From: Deltaproteobacteria bacterium
Lineage (GTDB): Bacteria > Desulfobacterota > Desulfobacteria > Desulfobacterales > Desulfosarcinaceae
Direction of reading: 5' to 3'
Assembly (NCBI GenBank): GCA_021824175.1
Contig: JAKALP010000006.1
Location: 62,001 to 126,000, forward strand
DNA length: 64,000 nt
Made by a program: the position numbers and the translations under genes. Positions 24,660 through 32,762 of the stretch are shown here, one piece after another; position 1 is the first letter of the stretch; the number at the start of each line of letters is the position of its first letter. The notes under the pieces are model-generated. The model saw only the letters and a program-made list of their open reading frames with translations. It did not search any database and was not told where the DNA came from.

Positions 24660-27149
24660 TCATGGCCGGACGGCCCTGACGGTGCCGCATTCACTGGTAT
24701 CGCGCTGTTCGCGATTGAAAACAGACTCGGGCTTGGCGGTCACGATATCCACCACGGTATGGTACCCCTTGGTATAGCGTTCGGAGGTCCAGTACCAATC
24801 AGCGCCGCTGCCTGGGAAAAAGGGGCGTTGTTTATAGATGGTGGCCAGCTCATTGGCTTTTGGTAAACGCCAATCCTGATGACCGCCAGTTTGCAGACTC
24901 TGGACATACTGTTCGGCGGCGTCATAATCGAGGCATCCGCCCAGCTCTTGAAATGAATCCAATAGTGTCCATACCTGGCCGGTCTTGAGATCCGTAAAAG
25001 TGTCATCTCCATTCACCCGGTAGCGCTTCTGATGGCTCAATTGTGCTTCCAGGTCGGTCCGCATTTGTTGGACCTGCGCTTTTTGCTTGGCGATGCGCTC
25101 TTTTTCGCGTTCCTGCCGAGCCAGCTCTTCCTGGCGCTTGGCTTCTATTTTGCTTCTCTTCAGGCTCTGCTGGCGCTGCATCTCCAGTTGGCGCATCAAT
25201 TCCTGGGCATCCGAGGTATATGGGCCGGTGTGATGCTCATTGATATAGCGATCCACCTTCTGAATCCGTTCGAACAGGCCATTGCTCTCATTGAGCGCGT
25301 AGGATCGAACCGTTTCCCATTGGCGCTGGGTTCCCAAGTTCTTCTTCAATTCGGCCAATTCAGCGTCAATGGTGGTGCGCTGCGTGCTGTTGGGATGCTC
25401 TTGCAAATAATTTTCATAAGCCCGGATGGCCCGAGCGTAATCATTGCCGGCCTCTTCTCTTTCGGCCCGCAATTTAAGCAGCTCTTGTTTGTCTTTCATC
25501 ATTGTAATGGTATTGCGGGCCGCTTCCGCCAGGGGCAGGCCTTCATATTCCGAAATAAAAGTTTGGTAGCGCTCAATGCAAGGCTCCCAACGCCTAAGCT
25601 TGTCGCACTGCTCATCTTCGGTCTTCAGATAGGATAAATACTGCTGTCCCATTTCCTGGATCAGCACATTAACATCCTGATGATATTTGCCTTTGGGGAA
25701 TCGTTGGAGATACTGCCTGTACACTTGCAGACGCTTGCCGAAGTCCAGGCGCGCGGCTTGCTTGAGTTCTTCGTAGTAATATTGGTCCAGTAAATTTTTG
25801 ATGTCATTGATGGCGGTGTTGATTCGCTTCTGATAGCGGCTGTTGGGGTATTTCTCCAAAAAATCACCATACATGGTGATGGCCTTGTTCTCGTACTCCT
25901 CATTGATCGGCAGACTGCTGATCTGGAGTTGGACCTGTTCAAAATCGCGGTCTTCGATACTCTTGGAGATCTCCTCTATTTGATGCTTGATATCTGATTC
26001 ATGGGGCGTTTGAGGATTGCTTTTGAGATACTTTTCCAAAAGAGCCAGCTTTTCTTCCGGGACCGCAGCTTTCTCAACTTCTTTATTCAGTTTGTCAAAC
26101 AGATCGGTCTCCGCGTGGATGCTTAAGTAATAGAGCGTCAGGACCATGATGCTGCCGACCACCACCAACGTGGTGAGGGCCACGACCGCCATCCTGGCCA
26201 GGCTGGGGCGCTGAAATCGGCTTTTGGGACCCGCTACCCGTTCCAGGCGCACCAGGCGTTTGCCCGGCGCGCCGGGCATGCCCGCCTCCGGCCTGGCAGC
26301 CCGCGGAGGTGGCACCGGTGGGGCTTCAAAGGATTTGGTGATCTCATCTTTGATCTTCAGACTCTCCATCAAGACGTGCATCAAGGGCTGGTTGATTTGA
26401 TCTTTTTTAGAGGGATCGACCGGCGCGATCTGAATCGTGACATCTTCCCAGGCAATGATGCGGTAGGCGGCATCGCGGCCGGTATGATTGGCGGTTTCAG
26501 CGTCAATGAGCACCCCTTTGGCCACATGCAGCTTGCCGGAGCGCTCCGGCGAGGTAATCATCAGACAAAAGGAGGATTGCTCCATCTCCGCCATCTGCAA
26601 AAAGGAGGGCAGCCCGACCCCGCGGATCTGGCCGCCGGCGCTGGTATCCATGCGCTCAAAGGCGCTGTGGCTCAAACTGCGCTTCACCAGCCTTTCCAAC
26701 TGCTGGTAGTGCTCATCCACCATCCAATCTGAGGCGTAGCCCATGTGAATTTCTATTTTCGCCTTGTTGCGGCGCCAGGGCCAGAGGGCACCGTAGAATT
26801 CGCCGGTCTTCAAGGGAATTAGAAACAACGATTGGTCAGTTTCAATACCGCCGAGATATTTTACGGAGGGATTTTTGCGAAACTTACGTGGCAGGGGCTT
26901 GCCGGCCGGCTTAACCGGCGGGCCGAAGAATTTGGTCAGCAAGACTTCCAAATCGGTAATGGAGCGGTTGGTGCAAGTGGCTTGATAAAGGCTGCGGGAC
27001 TCTTCATAAAAGCGCTTGCTGATCTCCGGCAACGCATCCAGTTCACGGGCCAGCTGGATGAAGCCTTCCAAGATATTGAGATTTGCCTTGAGCTCTTCAA
27101 TTTCATCGCTGTCGCCGGTTAATGCTTCGGCCATGAGCCTTTCATTCAT
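24660..27149 (-). CDS. DUF4388-transmembrane-helical-repeat-DUF1566 protein
   Basis: 829 residues. Residues about 165-245 resemble a DUF4388/PATAN domain (GVGLPSFLQMAEMEQSSF, then SGKLHVAKGVLIDAE). A Pro-rich stretch leads to one membrane helix (about 318-340, VVALTTLVVVGSIMVLTLYYL). Beyond it come BamD/TPR-like helical repeats with recurring YxxFLEKYPNS, YLQRFPKGKY and YLQEHPNS motifs, a charged coiled coil (EAKRQEELARQEREKERI), and a C-terminal DUF1566/Lcl-like domain with VWTLLDS, QDWRLPKANEL and WYWTSERY. The likely topology has an N-terminal cytoplasmic sensor and a large periplasmic part. Function is unknown; a signalling or scaffold role is plausible. Confidence 0.8.
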   Translation of the reverse strand: MNERLMAEALTGDSDEIEELKANLNILEGFIQLARELDALPEISKRFYEESRSLYQATCTNRSITDLEVLLTKFFGPPVKPAGKPLPRKFRKNPSVKYLGGIETDQSLFLIPLKTGEFYGALWPWRRNKAKIEIHMGYASDWMVDEHYQQLERLVKRSLSHSAFERMDTSAGGQIRGVGLPSFLQMAEMEQSSFCLMITSPERSGKLHVAKGVLIDAETANHTGRDAAYRIIAWEDVTIQIAPVDPSKKDQINQPLMHVLMESLKIKDEITKSFEAPPVPPPRAARPEAGMPGAPGKRLVRLERVAGPKSRFQRPSLARMAVVALTTLVVVGSIMVLTLYYLSIHAETDLFDKLNKEVEKAAVPEEKLALLEKYLKSNPQTPHESDIKHQIEEISKSIEDRDFEQVQLQISSLPINEEYENKAITMYGDFLEKYPNSRYQKRINTAINDIKNLLDQYYYEELKQAARLDFGKRLQVYRQYLQRFPKGKYHQDVNVLIQEMGQQYLSYLKTEDEQCDKLRRWEPCIERYQTFISEYEGLPLAEAARNTITMMKDKQELLKLRAEREEAGNDYARAIRAYENYLQEHPNSTQRTTIDAELAELKKNLGTQRQWETVRSYALNESNGLFERIQKVDRYINEHHTGPYTSDAQELMRQLEMQRQQSLKRSKIEAKRQEELARQEREKERIAKQKAQVQQMRTDLEAQLSHQKRYRVNGDDTFTDLKTGQVWTLLDSFQELGGCLDYDAAEQYVQSLQTGGHQDWRLPKANELATIYKQRPFFPGSGADWYWTSERYTKGYHTVVDIVTAKPESVFNREQRDTSECGTVRAVRP

Positions 27150-27633
27150 GCAGCCAGCTCCTTACGCTGAGGGCTACTATTTATTAACCCTTTGAATGTG
27201 CTAATATTTTAGCTTACCACTATAAGAAAAAAGCGCGAGCTTGTCAAAGGGAACCTGTGCGACGGCATGGTGATCACGCATCTTCGCTGATAATTCAAAA
27301 AGGTACTTTAAATGAGGTCAAGCAAAGGACAATAGTTGTATGTAAATGCATGTTGCTATAACCGAGCTGGGCGATGGCTTGGACTTCCACCCAAATTATT
27401 GACACAACCTAGGGATGTTGCTATGGGGTTCCGTTCGGCGTGAATACCGGAGGGTTGCCATTAAGACTAATATTTGAAGTTTTGACTCCTGCGCCAGCCG
27501 GCTGGGGCGTGTTATCCGTGACGCGTGCGCGCCTGATGTGCGCTGGGTGCATGCAATACATATCTATCTCATATTGTTCTGAATCGACCAGGACCCATCG
27601 GTCCTTTAACTTATTGAAAAAGAGGAAATGCTT
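27150..27633 (+). promoter_or_regulatory. Intergenic region with candidate promoter and palindrome before the thiolase gene
   Basis: 484 bp without a convincing gene. TTGACA at 27399-27404 with TATGGG at 27422-27427 (17-bp spacing) is a possible promoter. A palindrome AGGACC-CATC-GGTCCT (27590-27605) lies just before the ribosome site AGAGG (27621-27625) of the thiolase gene and could be a repressor site. Elsewhere I see nothing clear. Confidence 0.4.
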
Positions 27634-28875
27634 ATGAAAGAAGTGGTGATTGTCAGCGGATGCCGGACCCCGGTGGGCAGCTACATGGGTGCTTTAAAAA
27701 CGGTCGAAGCCTACGACCTGGCGGCCCTGGTGATGAACGCGGTGATCAAAAAGGCCGGCATCGAGGCCAAGGATGTGGACGAGGTGGTGTTCGGCCAGTC
27801 CTATCAAAACGGCGAGTACGTCAACATCGCCCGCATGGGCTTGCTCACGGCCGGCTGGCCAGACTCGGTCCCCGGCGTCACCCTGGACCGCCGCTGCTGC
27901 ACGGGCTTGGACGTGGTGCGTTTTGCCTCGGCCCTGATTCAATCCGGCCAGGCTGAAATCGTGGTGGCCGGCGGCGTGGAAAGCATGAGCAACGCCGAAT
28001 TCTATCTGCCCGGCTTTATCAAGTGGGGCGTGGGCGGCACCGGCGGTATGCCCCGCGGCCATGGCGATCTGAGCATCTGGGGCTTGCGCTTTTACGATCG
28101 TATCCAGCGCGCCCGGGTCATGTCTCAGCCCGAGAAACGGTTCGGCGTGCTGCCCTCCATGATGGCGTGGGCTGAAACCGCGGCCCAGGTGGAGCAGATC
28201 TCCCGCGAGGCCTGCGACCAGTGGGCCTTGGAGAGCCATCGCAAGGCGTGCGCCGCCATTGAAGCCGGCAAATTCAGCGACGAGATCGTGCCGGTGCCCG
28301 TGGCTCAGGCCAAAGGCGACCCCATCCTGGTGACCAAGGATGAAAATCCGCGCAAGGACACGGCCATCGAAAAACTGGCCAAACTCAAGCCGGTTCTCAA
28401 AGGCGTGTGCACGGCCGGCAACTCCTCCACTGAAAATGACGGTGCCGCGGCCGTGGTGGTGATGAGCAAGGAAAAGGCCCAGGCCCTGGGACTCACGCCC
28501 CTGGCCACCTTCAAGGCCTGTGTGGTGGCCGGCGACGATCCCCGCCACGCCTACCGCACCGTGGCCGTGGCCGCGGAAAAAGTGCTGGCCAGGACCGGCC
28601 TGAACGTCGATCAGATGGAGCTGATCGAGATCCAGGAAGCCTTCGCGGCCCAGGTGCTGGCGGACCTCAAGGAGATGGGCGTGGGGCCCAAAGATTTTGG
28701 CAAGGTCAATGTCAACGGCTCAGGCATCTCCCTGGGCCATCCCATTGCCTGCACGGGTACGCGCGTGCTGGTGACCCTGGTGCATGAGATGCAGCGCCGC
28801 AATGCCCGCCTGGCCATGGAGTGCATCTGCGGCGGCGGCGGCTTGGGCATCGCGGCCATTTTGGAGCGGAAGTAA
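27634..28875 (+). CDS. Acetyl-CoA acyltransferase (thiolase)
   Basis: 413 residues. Thiolases cleave 3-ketoacyl-CoA with CoA, or condense two acyl-CoAs. The acyl-accepting Cys is C88 in DRRCCTGL (usual form NRxCxSGL; here Asp replaces Asn and Thr replaces Ser). The catalytic His is in GHPIACTG, and the second Cys is in CICGGGGLG. The segment IEIQEAFAAQ matches the conserved NEAFA loop with Gln in place of Asn. These changes place it in a divergent thiolase group, so the substrate is not certain. ATG 27634 is better spaced from AGAGG than the ATG at 27628. It precedes the acyl-CoA dehydrogenase genes. Confidence 0.9.
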   Translation: MKEVVIVSGCRTPVGSYMGALKTVEAYDLAALVMNAVIKKAGIEAKDVDEVVFGQSYQNGEYVNIARMGLLTAGWPDSVPGVTLDRRCCTGLDVVRFASALIQSGQAEIVVAGGVESMSNAEFYLPGFIKWGVGGTGGMPRGHGDLSIWGLRFYDRIQRARVMSQPEKRFGVLPSMMAWAETAAQVEQISREACDQWALESHRKACAAIEAGKFSDEIVPVPVAQAKGDPILVTKDENPRKDTAIEKLAKLKPVLKGVCTAGNSSTENDGAAAVVVMSKEKAQALGLTPLATFKACVVAGDDPRHAYRTVAVAAEKVLARTGLNVDQMELIEIQEAFAAQVLADLKEMGVGPKDFGKVNVNGSGISLGHPIACTGTRVLVTLVHEMQRRNARLAMECICGGGGLGIAAILERK

Positions 28876-28895
28876 AGGGACAAAGGGTTTGCTAT

Positions 28896-28982
28896 GTCGC
28901 GTTGGTGGAACGTTAACGCGACCTACGGTAGCGACGCCGCGCCCGCGATAAGTCGGTCGCGTTAAGGCGCCATCAACGCGAC
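28896..28982. repeat. Tandem hairpins of a GTCGCGTT/AACGCGAC repeat (REPIN-like)
   Basis: The 8-mer GTCGCGTT and its reverse complement AACGCGAC alternate four times (28896-28903, 28915-28922, 28956-28963, 28975-28982), giving two perfect hairpins 33 bases apart. This pattern is that of paired REP palindromes and is not expected by chance. It occupies the thiolase-dehydrogenase gap and could act as mobile repeat or transcript boundary. Confidence 0.7.
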
Positions 28983-29010
28983 ACTAATAATCAGGTTTGC
29001 AGAATAATGG

Positions 29011-29097
29011 CTCGCACAAAGACACGAAGACACAAAGTTAATGGCCTTCTAAAAAACAGCCCGGCGTCCGTTGACGTCATCCCCGCGCAGGCGGGGA
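29011..29097. repeat. Intergenic repeat fragments: ACACGAAGACAC-type and CCCCGC-hairpin
   Basis: Two motifs often seen between genes of Desulfobacterota and other bacteria: a run of CACAAAGACACGAAGACAC (29014-29032), and a hairpin TCCCCGC-gcag-GCGGGGA (29080-29097) of the 'cgtcattcccgcg...cgggaatcc' type. They appear to be non-coding repeats; recognition is from memory. Confidence 0.55.
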
Positions 29098-29177
29098 ACC
29101 AGTAAGTATAGTTTTACTATCTCGGCTCAACTTTCATACTTTAACTTCTCCACTCAGCGGAGAACAGGAGTCAACAC

Positions 29178-30341
29178 ATGGATTTCAAACTGTCAAAACA
29201 ACATGAGATGCTGCAAAAAGCGGTACGGGATTTCGCTAAGAAGAAGATCGCCCCCTTTGTGGATGAGTGGGATCGCAATCACTACCTGCCCATCAAGGAA
29301 GTCATCAAACCCATGGGAGAACTGGGATTTTTCGGCGCCGTGATTCCCGAAGAATGGGGCGGCGAAAACATGGGCTGGCTGGCCACCTCCATCATCACCG
29401 AAGAGATCGCGCGCGTGTCGAGCTCCCTGCGCGTGCAGTATAACCTGTCGGCCATCGGCTGCGCCTTCCCCATCTATAAATACGGCTCTGAAGCAGCCAA
29501 AAAGAAGTATGTCAAGAAGCTGGCCGAGGGAGACTATCTGGGCGGCTTTGCCATCACCGAACCCAATGCCGGCTCGGACATCATGTCCATCGAAACCTTG
29601 GCCGAAGACAAAGGCGATCACTTTGTGCTCAACGGCTCCAAGACCTGGATCTCCAACGCCAACCAGGCCGACGTGGTAATCGTCTACTGCTTCACCGACA
29701 AATCCAAGGGCGGCAAGGGCCTTTCCGCCTTTGTAGTAGAACTGCGCAACTTCAACGGCATCAAAACCACGGATCTTGACAAGATGGGCTCTCACTCTTC
29801 GCCCACCGGAGAGATCTTCTTCGACAACACCAAAGTGCCCAAAGAAAACCTGTTGGGCGAAGTGGGCGACGGCGCCAAGATCGTCTTTTCCTCCCTGAAC
29901 AACACGCGCCTATCGGCCGCGGCCGGCGCCGTGGGTTGCGCCCAGGCCTGCCTGGACATCGCCACCAAATACTGCAACGAGCGCAAACAGTTCGGCCAAC
30001 AGATCGGCAAGTTCCAGATGAACCAGGATCTCATCGCCCAGATGGTATGCGATGTGGAAGCGGCCCGGCTGTTGGTCTACCGCGCCTCGCTGCAAAAAGA
30101 TGACGGCAATCTGGGCAACGGCATGGAAGTGGCCCAGGCCAAATACTTCGCCGGCGAAACCGCCATGAAGTGCGCCAACTACGCCCTGCGCATCCTGGGC
30201 GCTTATGGCTACTCCACCGAATATCCGGTAGCCCGGTACTATCGCGACATTCCCACCTATATCATGGTGGAAGGCTCGGCCAACATCTGCAAGACCATCA
30301 TTGCTCAAGATCAGTTGGGCTACCGCAAGGCCAATCGCTAA
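29178..30341 (+). CDS. Acyl-CoA dehydrogenase, probably non-decarboxylating glutaryl-CoA dehydrogenase
   Basis: 387 residues of standard acyl-CoA dehydrogenase layout: helical N-domain, beta domain with FAITEPNAGSD and KTWISNA, C-terminal helices with RxQFGxxIGxFQ and LGAYGYSTEYPVARYYRD. The catalytic base is the Glu in IMVEGSANICK, about residue 365. The sequence strongly resembles, from memory, the Desulfococcus multivorans glutaryl-CoA dehydrogenase. Decarboxylating members have Tyr immediately before the catalytic Glu; the non-decarboxylating Desulfococcus enzyme has Val, and this one also has Val. The expected product is glutaconyl-CoA, with electrons passed to ETF. Alternative substrates are benzylsuccinyl-CoA-like or other short acyl-CoAs. 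A strong terminator follows. Confidence 0.85.
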   Translation: MDFKLSKQHEMLQKAVRDFAKKKIAPFVDEWDRNHYLPIKEVIKPMGELGFFGAVIPEEWGGENMGWLATSIITEEIARVSSSLRVQYNLSAIGCAFPIYKYGSEAAKKKYVKKLAEGDYLGGFAITEPNAGSDIMSIETLAEDKGDHFVLNGSKTWISNANQADVVIVYCFTDKSKGGKGLSAFVVELRNFNGIKTTDLDKMGSHSSPTGEIFFDNTKVPKENLLGEVGDGAKIVFSSLNNTRLSAAAGAVGCAQACLDIATKYCNERKQFGQQIGKFQMNQDLIAQMVCDVEAARLLVYRASLQKDDGNLGNGMEVAQAKYFAGETAMKCANYALRILGAYGYSTEYPVARYYRDIPTYIMVEGSANICKTIIAQDQLGYRKANR

Positions 30342-30370
30342 ACCTATCCTTTTTCGTGCATAGTTCAATA

Positions 30371-30406
30371 CAGCAGCCCGGCCGGTGCCGGGCTGCTGCT
30401 CTTTTT
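30371..30406 (+). terminator. Rho-independent terminator after the glutaryl-CoA-type dehydrogenase gene
   Basis: A perfect 12-bp GC-rich stem, CAGCAGCCCGGC (30371-30382) with GCCGGGCTGCTG (30387-30398), loop CGGT, followed by CTCTTTTT. It lies 30 bp after the stop codon and separates this gene from the next dehydrogenase. Confidence 0.92.
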
Positions 30407-30715
30407 GAGCCGGCACCCCGACCGACATGTGAAAAACCTCCGAAGGTGTTCATTGCGCAGCCTCTTAATGCGGGGTTACATCTGTCTTTATTCGAAGCAA
30501 AACCGGATTGTGATCAAAATTAAGTCAAAGAGCGCTTTACATGAGCAGATCACATTTGGTAGCATGCGTTCTCGCAATGATTGGCTGGAACGCTTTGGCG
30601 GGAAAGCGCAGCGGAGCGGAAACTGATGGGCGGGATACAGTTGCGAGGGTTCATAAATTACCCGACACCCTGGTGCCGGTCTATTTAACAACCCCATTGA
30701 AAAGGAGCCCCCACC
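30407..30715 (+). other. Intergenic leader of the second acyl-CoA dehydrogenase
   Basis: About 310 bp. Apart from the ribosome site AAAAGGAG just before ATG 30716, I see no clear promoter, repeat or gene. Because the terminator at 30371-30406 precedes it, a promoter for the next gene must lie here. Confidence 0.35.
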
Positions 30716-32524
30716 ATGACCCAACTCATCACGGACCGCCGCGACATTGATTTTATCCTGTATGAACAACTCGACACCCAAGCCTTGCTCAAAGAAGAAA
30801 AGTACCGCGGCTTTACCCGCAAATCCCTGGACATGATGATCACCGAAGCGCGCAACTTCGCCCTTAAGGAGCTGCTGCCCGTGTGCGCCGAGGGCGACCG
30901 CCAGGGGGTGAGTCTGGACAATGGCGAGGTCAAGGTGCCGCCTTGTTTTCGACGACCCCATAACCTCTATGTGGAGGGGGCCTGGACCTCCTTGCATGAA
31001 CCCGAGGAACTGGGCGGCCAGGGGTTGCCTCCTTCGGTGGCCCGGGCCGTACAGGAGTTCATGGTGGGCGCCAACTACACCCTGGTCAACTACGCCAACT
31101 TCGGCCACGGCACCGGCAAAATGATCGATCTGTTCGGCACGCCGGAGCAAAAAAAGCTCTTTGTCAAAAAGCTTTACACGGCCCAGTGGACCGGCGGCAT
31201 GTTGCTGACCGAATCCGAAGCCGGCTCGGATGTGGGCGCCTTGACTACAGAAGCAGTCAAGAATCCCGACGGCACCTACTCGCTCACCGGCACCAAGATC
31301 TTCATCACCAACGGCGAACATGACCTGGCCGAGAACATCATCTCACCTGTCCTGGCCAGGGTGCCGGGCGCGCCCGCTGGCACCAGGGGCATCTCCATTT
31401 TCATCGTGCCCAAATACTGGGTCAACTCCGACGGCTCCCTGGGTGAGCGCAACGACATTTGGTGCACCGGCATCGAAGAGAAGATGGGCATTCACGGCAG
31501 CGCCTGCTGCACCATGACCTTGGGCAGCAAAGGACGCTGCCGCGGTTTTCTTCTGGGAGAAGAAAACCAGGGCATGAAAATCATGTTCCACATGATGAAC
31601 GAGGCGCGCCTCAATGTGGGTTTCCAGGGGTTCGTGCATGGCGCCGTCAGCTATCAGTATGCCCTCAACTATGCCAGGGAACGCGTGCAGGGCAAAGACC
31701 TGACCGGCGCCAAGGATGCGCCCTCGGTGCCCATCATCCGCCACCCGGACGTGCGCCGCATGCTCATGTGGATGAAGGCCCACGTGGAAGGGTTGCGCAG
31801 CTTCATTTACTACACCGAAACGCTTTTCGCCAAAGCAGACCTGGCGTGCACCACCGAAGAGTGCGATTACTACAAAGCGCTGATCGAACTCTTCACGCCC
31901 CTGGTCAAGGCGTACAGCGCCCAGCGCGGCTTTGAGGTGACCGTTCAGGCCATGCAGGTGTACGGCGGCGCCGGTTACTGCAAGGAGTATCCGGTGGAGC
32001 AGCAAATGCGCGACTGCAAAATTGCATCCATCTACGAGGGCACCGACGGCATCCAGGCCATGGATCTGCTGGGCCGCAAGCTTGTGGCGGACGGCGGTAA
32101 AGCCTTCAATTATTTTATCAAGCAGGTTCAGCAGACCATTGGCGCGGCCAAAGAGAAGAATGGATTGGGCCATATGGCCCTGGCCCTGGAAAACGCCAGC
32201 CACCGCCTGGCCGAAGCCGCGGCGGTGTTGAGCAAAACCGCCAAAAGCCCCAACGTGAAGCAAGCCTTTGCCCACGCCTTCCCCTTCCTCGAAGCCATGG
32301 GCGACGTGATCATGGGCTGGATGCGCCTGTGGCGGGCGGTGGTGGCCACCGACGCCCTGGCCAAGGGCGCCAAGGCCAAGGATCAAGAGTTCTACCTCGG
32401 CCAGATCAAAACCAGCGAATTTTTCATCCACGCCGTGCTGCCCTGCACCCTGGGCAAGATGGACAGCATCATCCATATGTGCAACGCGGCCAATGAGATG
32501 GAGGAGGCGTGGTTTGGGAATTAG
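30716..32524 (+). CDS. Acyl-CoA dehydrogenase, long (about 600-residue) type
   Basis: 602 residues. The central part is a normal acyl-CoA dehydrogenase: LLTESEAGSDVG, a TGTKIFITNGEHD loop, and the catalytic base in IYEGTDGIQAMDLLGRK. The C-terminal 140 residues form the extra helical domain seen in the DmdC/FadE group (acyl-CoA dehydrogenase C-terminal domain). Such enzymes act on varied acyl-CoAs, and the long variants are frequent in gene-rich beta-oxidation sets of Desulfobacterota and Mycobacterium. The substrate is unknown. Between the insert and the C-terminus the motif VQAMQVYGGAGYCKEYPVEQ matches the conserved cofactor-binding segment. The neighbouring gene is a divergent paralogue. 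Confidence 0.88.
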   Translation: MTQLITDRRDIDFILYEQLDTQALLKEEKYRGFTRKSLDMMITEARNFALKELLPVCAEGDRQGVSLDNGEVKVPPCFRRPHNLYVEGAWTSLHEPEELGGQGLPPSVARAVQEFMVGANYTLVNYANFGHGTGKMIDLFGTPEQKKLFVKKLYTAQWTGGMLLTESEAGSDVGALTTEAVKNPDGTYSLTGTKIFITNGEHDLAENIISPVLARVPGAPAGTRGISIFIVPKYWVNSDGSLGERNDIWCTGIEEKMGIHGSACCTMTLGSKGRCRGFLLGEENQGMKIMFHMMNEARLNVGFQGFVHGAVSYQYALNYARERVQGKDLTGAKDAPSVPIIRHPDVRRMLMWMKAHVEGLRSFIYYTETLFAKADLACTTEECDYYKALIELFTPLVKAYSAQRGFEVTVQAMQVYGGAGYCKEYPVEQQMRDCKIASIYEGTDGIQAMDLLGRKLVADGGKAFNYFIKQVQQTIGAAKEKNGLGHMALALENASHRLAEAAAVLSKTAKSPNVKQAFAHAFPFLEAMGDVIMGWMRLWRAVVATDALAKGAKAKDQEFYLGQIKTSEFFIHAVLPCTLGKMDSIIHMCNAANEMEEAWFGN

Positions 32525-32590
32525 GGGGAAGGAAAGGCTGAAGATTGAAGGCTGAAGGAAGAAGGTGGAAGGAGTAAGATAGCATTCCGA

Positions 32591-32615
32591 CGTTCCCACG
32601 TAGAGCGTGGGAACG
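32591..32615. repeat. CGTTCCCACG hairpin repeat
   Basis: A perfect 10-bp stem, CGTTCCCACG (32591-32600) and CGTGGGAACG (32606-32615), loop TAGAG, in the gap between two dehydrogenase genes. The same GTTCCCACG...CGTGGGAAC element occurs widely in intergenic DNA of Desulfobacterota (from memory). No T-run follows, so it is not a standard terminator. Confidence 0.6.
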
Positions 32616-32641
32616 AGGAGAAACGAGGAGAGGAACCTATC

Positions 32642-32690
32642 GTACTCGGGAAGTCTTTCGAGTACGAGTACGAGTACGAGTGCGAGTACG
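32642..32690. repeat. CGAGTA hexamer tandem repeat with foldback
   Basis: Five head-to-tail CGAGTA units (32659-32688; the fourth reads CGAGTG) preceded by GTACTCG (32642-32648), which can pair with the first unit. A simple-sequence element, of a kind seen between genes in this bacterial group. Confidence 0.65.
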
Positions 32691-32762
32691 AAAATCATAA
32701 TGTTTCATATGCAATTGTCATATAATTACTCCAGTTGATCTACAGAAAGAAAGGGAAGTACA

